From: Chara braunii
Lineage: Eukaryota > Streptophyta > Charophyceae > Charales > Characeae
Length of the DNA: 21,403 nt
Assembly: GCA_003427395.1 (NCBI GenBank)
Contig: BFEA01000159.1
Span: 1,952,381 to 1,973,783, forward strand
Reading direction: 5' to 3'
Shown: piece by piece, positions 18,167-21,403 of the stretch
How the letters are laid out: each line of letters begins with the position of its first letter
Position numbering within the stretch: the stretch's first letter is position 1
The notes under the pieces: model-generated
What the model was told of the DNA's origin: nothing
Databases searched by the model: none
The model's input: the letters and a program-made list of their open reading frames with translations, nothing else
Made by a program: the position numbers and the translations under genes

Positions 18167-18174
18167 TACACAGG
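18114..18174 (+). repeat. Poly(A) tract flanked by direct repeats
   Basis: GCTATACACACACAGG (18114-18129) and GCTATACACAGG (18163-18174) enclose about 33 A residues. The arrangement resembles a target duplication around a tail-only retro-insertion. The left copy differs by one extra CACA unit. Confidence 0.7.
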
Positions 18175-18216
18175 GCTTGCCTACAATCCAAGATGACCAC
18201 GTGTTTTTTCCACCAA
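18171..18216 (+). pseudogene. Possible degenerate U6 3' fragment
   Basis: CTACAATCCAAGATGACCAC and TTTTCCACC resemble TGCGCAATCAAGGATGACAC and ATTCCAC of the fragment at 17874, that is the U6 segment before the 3' end. The match is short and diverged, so this is tentative. Confidence 0.35.
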
Positions 18217-18331
18217 GGAGGAGTTCCCATGGGACTTCCTCGCGAATAGAAGAACGTCGAATTGGGTCTTTTGCACGACCTCAGCTTCCTGGGCTCTATT
18301 CGAATAGAACATCAAATGATCAAATCTCCTT

Positions 18332-18499
18332 GGGCGAGGTCCCACTGGCAAAGAGGATTGGATAAATATCCTGAATCTGGACGTGTTTTAAGCAGAGAGA
18401 TGCAGAAAAGCAGTTCAATCGCGACATTCTGCACCTTTCCAAAAACAAGTCCAGATTCAGGCGTTCAATCCAATCCTCTTTGCTAGTGGTACCTCGCCC
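18332..18499. repeat. Foldback family, copy C
   Basis: The left arm GGGCGAGGTCCCACTGGCAA, AGAGGATTGGAT, CTGAATCTGGACGTGTTT pairs with the right arm CAAGTCCAGATTCAGG, CAATCCAATCCTCTTTGC, GTACCTCGCCC across about 75 bases with few mismatches. The loop contains GCAGAAAAGCAGTTCAATC, as in copy B. It is the best-preserved long hairpin of the three. Confidence 0.9.
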
Positions 18500-18584
18500 C
18501 TTGAGGGAAAGCCATCTCACCTGGCATTCGACATCTCGATCGATCGACACGTGTTCGACAATCGTTTTTTCCTTCTTTTCTTTC

Positions 18585-18654
18585 TTTCTTTTTTTTTTTT
18601 TTTTTTTTTTGTGTTTTTTCCTTTCTCGGTTTATTTTTCCTATTTTTTTTGGGG

Positions 18655-18706
<52 letters not shown>
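18585..18706. repeat. Long T-rich tracts
   Basis: A T run of about 25 (18587-18610), a T/C-rich middle, then an unbroken T run of about 49 (18657-18706). Frames across it translate to poly-Phe or poly-Lys and are meaningless. Length is unreliable in any assembly. Confidence 0.9.
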
Positions 18707-18708
<2 letters not shown>

Positions 18709-18913
18709 GTTTGTCAATTGTCAACTGAACAACAACAAACGAGTATACATCTTTCCAATTTGCCCCCGCCGACAAGCACTGAAATTCTGATGGATGGCGT
18801 GGGGAACTCGACGTTTTTTTTTTTTTGAGTTGAGAGCGCAGACCAAAGGCAGCCAGATTGACATAAGCGGACGGACGTGATGCATCCACGTGGCACTTCC
18901 TACTGTATTGGCA

Positions 18914-19420
18914 TTTCGAACCCCAGGAGAGAGCCCATCTTCACCCCATGCCGTCCGATCCTGTTAGAAATCCGACAAATCAACGGTGATTATCAACCCA
19001 CCTCAGTTCCTTGCGATCTGCGAATATGACCCCACTACTATATATACGCCTTTGGACCCCACGTCGAGCCCCATCTTCACCCCATCTCGTCCAATCCTGT
19101 AAGAAATCCGACAAATCAATCCTGTTTGAAATCCGAGAAATCAACCCACCTCAGATTATTTAGACCCCGCGAGAGCCCATCTTCACATCATTGTCCGACC
19201 GTGTTAGAAATCCGACCAATCAACCCACCTTACGCTCTCTTGCGGAGCGCGCAAAAATGAGCCCACCAATCGTCACTCCTCAAACGGAGGAGGAAGAGAG
19301 TAAAACACCAAACGGCGGCTAACTGTCGACGGATCGAGCCGTGGTAACGGATCAGCTGTCGGCTCGGGACATCATCAGATGCTGTTAGAAATCCGAGAAA
19401 CCAATCCACCTCAGCTTCTT
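18914..19420 (+). repeat. Degenerate repeat with TGTTAGAAATCCGA core
   Basis: CTGTTAGAAATCCGACAAAT at 18961 recurs, in varied form, near 19097, 19122, 19202 and 19382, usually followed by CAACCCACCTCAG and preceded by GAGCCCATCTTCACC. Unit length is about 60-180 bp. The last unit interdigitates with the AACGG field to the right. Confidence 0.75.
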
Positions 19421-20200
19421 GCGATTGCGCATATGTGCCCAACACCTATCATCCCACCTCAACCGGAGGAAGACAACGACACACAAAACGGCGGCTTAGT
19501 GTTAACGGATGGAGCGATGACGGATCAGCTGACAGCTCGAGGGACATGCGCAGAATGAGCACACCCATCATCACCTCGAACGGAAGACTGCAAATGCCAA
19601 ACGGCGGCTAAGTTAACGGATCAGCTGAGGGCCATACCAAACGGCGGCTAAGTTAATGGATCGAGCCCATTTGAGCATACACAATCATCATCGCCTCTAA
19701 CGGAAGACCACCATACCAAACGGCGCAGACGAGCGTAAACTATCATCACCTCAAACGGCGGCTAAGTCAACGGATCAAGCCATACCAAACGGCGGCTAAG
19801 TAAACGGATCAAGCCATACCAAACGGCGGCTAAGTAAACGGATCGAGCCATACCAAACTGCGGATATGAGCACACACAATCATGATCACCTTAAACGGAC
19901 TACCACCATACCAAACGGCGGCTAAGCTAACGGATCTGACCCACAACAGGTCAGCTAACGGCTCCGTGCAATCTGCGCAGGAGCCACCAACCATCACCTC
20001 ACACGACAAACTACTACAACACTAAACGGTGCCCCCGTTAACGGATCGAGCAATAGCAGGGTAGCCAACAGCTCAACAACTAAGTACTAACAGCAGACTA
20101 ACTGACAGCGTGCGGCAATCTGCGCGAGAGCGCAGCAACGATCGCCCCTATGACGGAGGGGACCACCACCATGATACCCCCAACGGCGGCTAAGTTATAT
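19240..20200 (+). repeat. Minisatellite-like field with AACGGCGGCTAAG core
   Basis: The phrase CCAAACGGCGGCTAAG or a close variant occurs about 12 times. Between 19748 and 19857 it forms a regular tandem array of roughly 33-34 bp (CCATACCAAACGGCGGCTAA then GTAAACGGATCAAG). Elsewhere units are longer and include ATCATCACCTC and ACGGATCAGCT phrases. AACGG occurs about two dozen times on the plus strand. No frame is maintained, and it is probably a decayed complex satellite. Confidence 0.8.
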
Positions 20201-20460
20201 CCAACACAGATCAGTCCACAGTTCAACTGCACCGAGACTGACGACTCTTGTAATAAGCCCATCGATCATCAGGCCTCGCTGCACACCACAGCACTCTACA
20301 ATGTCTACATGCATCTAGACACTTTCTCGACCCGGCACATTCAAAATGTTGAACTCGTGCAGCTGCAGCTGCTCCATGAAAAAGAGGCCACATGCATGCA
20401 GAAGTGCTACGTACTGCAGCGACTCCAATAGCAGAAACGACGACTAATGCATGCTGCATG
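20201..20460. other. No gene recognised
   Basis: Two opposite-strand frames of 93 and 78 codons overlap here. Neither is recognisable. CATGCATGCAG and AATGCATGCTGCATGC phrases give minor self-complementarity. Confidence 0.35.
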
Positions 20461-20462
20461 CT

Positions 20463-20552
20463 TGTCCATATTTATTGCTACGTACTGCGTCGATCATCCC
20501 ATACGAGTTTAGTTAAATGGCTTCAGACTGATCTACGCAATAAATATGGACA
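20463..20552. repeat. Short inverted repeat
   Basis: TGTCCATATTTATTGC (20463-20478) and its exact reverse complement (20537-20552), with a 58-base loop. Pairing may extend to about 26 bases with small indels. Confidence 0.75.
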
Positions 20553-21240
20553 CGCATTGTACATAATAATATGTTGTGACAAAAACAGAAACAAACAAAA
20601 TCTCCGAGACACTAACAAAAAACACCTGACCTAACAAAAATGACCAATTCCCCTGAAATCTTATCGGATCGAACTCCCGTCATTCGCATTAGGCGTAGCA
20701 GTAGGGCCCCCGATAGATCGCTTAGGGCCATGATACCGGTAGGCAGTACTACGGGTAGGCACTGGTGTGTAGACCGCTCTGGACGTGATTCCGGTCATAG
20801 ACAGATGCGTCCAGCTCGGCGACCGTAATTGCGATCAGATACATTAGATGAAGTGCTATAAATTAAATCGGAGAATTTACTTAGCTTCTCCTCGGCTCGT
20901 CGGTCTATTCCGATATCGCAATCCAAAAAATCGTCGTGCTAATGGTCCGTAGACACAGCTATGGATGCTTGTGCTCACCCCTTTACACAGCCCGATTATT
21001 ATACTGGCTCTCGGGCAACCCCCTCAGACCCCTCAGGCTACATATTATGGCAATATAATAACAGCCTCTATTCCGGTCGGGCGGGTGAATAAGCAACCGG
21101 ACTGCTGGCCCCCAGAATAGAAGGGCCCTTGTTTTGTTAAAAATAACAAAAAAAAACAAAAAAAAACCCTACGACTGCTCTTCTCCAGAATCTCCAGAAG
21201 CTCCACTGCATACGAGACCAGACGCACGAACACCTAACCG
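20553..21240. other. No gene recognised
   Basis: Unrecognised sequence. An A-rich run with C interruptions (about 21138-21168) has the same AnC style as the tail of the U6-U2 composite, but no recognisable body precedes it. Confidence 0.4.
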
Positions 21241-21348
21241 CCCGGTCCGCCGCCCCCATACATCCTTCTTATTTCCTATTTTTTATTCTTGTTTTGATTG
21301 CCCGGTGAGAGAAAGGTTTTTTTTTTTTTTGTTGTTGAAAGTAGACGA
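21241..21348 (+). repeat. Dispersed repeat, copy 2 (sister copy at 1567)
   Basis: Same orientation and order of blocks as 1567-1669, with a T tract of 14 and GTTGAAAGTAGACGA. It carries a few extra bases near its start (CGCCGCCCCC against CTCCCCC). Confidence 0.8.
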
Positions 21349-21403
21349 AAGATTTGAGAGACGAATGTACCTTGGTTAGAAAGGAAGGGAAAAAAAAAAA
21401 AAA

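Noticed and set aside
17247-18499. Functional snRNA gene promoters (GTCCCAC phrases in the foldback arms resembling a plant upstream sequence element)
   Set aside because: The match to GTCCCACATCG is only about 7 bases, there is no correctly spaced TATA box, and the phrase is explained as part of the foldback terminus.
18620-18629. CCTTTCTCGG, identical to bases near the U2 5' end
   Set aside because: Only 10 bases, inside T/C-rich low-complexity sequence, with no continuation into U2.
18320-18889. A 189-codon minus-strand frame and its plus-strand counterparts
   Set aside because: Mostly poly-Lys or poly-Phe from T tracts plus the foldback arm. It is not a protein gene.
19748-19857. Regular 33-34-bp repeats suggestive of a CRISPR array
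   Set aside because: The whole unit is repeated with no unique spacers, the host is eukaryotic, and the units grade into a degenerate satellite.

Overview
The window looks like repeat-dominated nuclear DNA from a eukaryote, most likely of the green-plant lineage. There is no bacterial-style gene packing, no intact long gene, and many poly(A)/poly(T) tracts, diverged repeats and transposon remains. The best lineage clue is a full-length U2 small nuclear RNA copy (minus strand, about 16853-17050) whose 3' stem-loops look like the plant form as I remember it. A large-genome streptophyte (charophyte alga or bryophyte type) would fit, but that is a guess. The assembly is imperfect. One N sits at 1497, and an inverted pair of Tn5/Nextera mosaic ends (2811-2848) marks a library-made junction, so sequence left and right of it may not be contiguous in the genome.

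Left part (1-7800): a small acidic coding fragment (250-502), a short repeat whose sister copy lies at the far right end, an 80-bp-spaced direct repeat running into a 142-bp foldback (2050-2191), the adapter junction followed by an extreme C-rich tract, a decayed PIF/Harbinger-type transposase on the minus strand (3396-4767), and a plus-strand remnant that resembles the C-terminal end of a non-LTR retrotransposon ORF2 (6245-6955).

Middle part (7800-16800): mostly unrecognised sequence. It holds a tandem duplication of a roughly 428-bp unit (8562-9407), a dispersed motif present three times, an uncharacterised 224-codon frame, a degenerate U6 snRNA copy with an internal 44-bp duplication (13392-13515), and a 164-bp inverted repeat (15304-15467).

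Right part (16800-21403): the most interesting stretch. A composite reads, on the minus strand, complete U6 snRNA, complete U2 snRNA, A-rich tail, and it is bounded by an exact 9-bp direct repeat. This is what target-primed reverse transcription with a template jump from U2 to U6 would leave. Beside it lie three copies of a 168-181-bp foldback family sharing the arm motif CTGAATCTGGAC. One copy runs directly into a second U6-derived fragment, and a possible third U6 piece precedes another copy. Further right are a poly(A) tract flanked by direct repeats, long T tracts, a roughly 120-bp degenerate repeat, and a minisatellite-like field with about two dozen AACGG motifs in one orientation.

No operon-like cooperation between genes is visible. 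The common theme is retrotransposition of spliceosomal RNAs and foldback elements accumulating in the same place.
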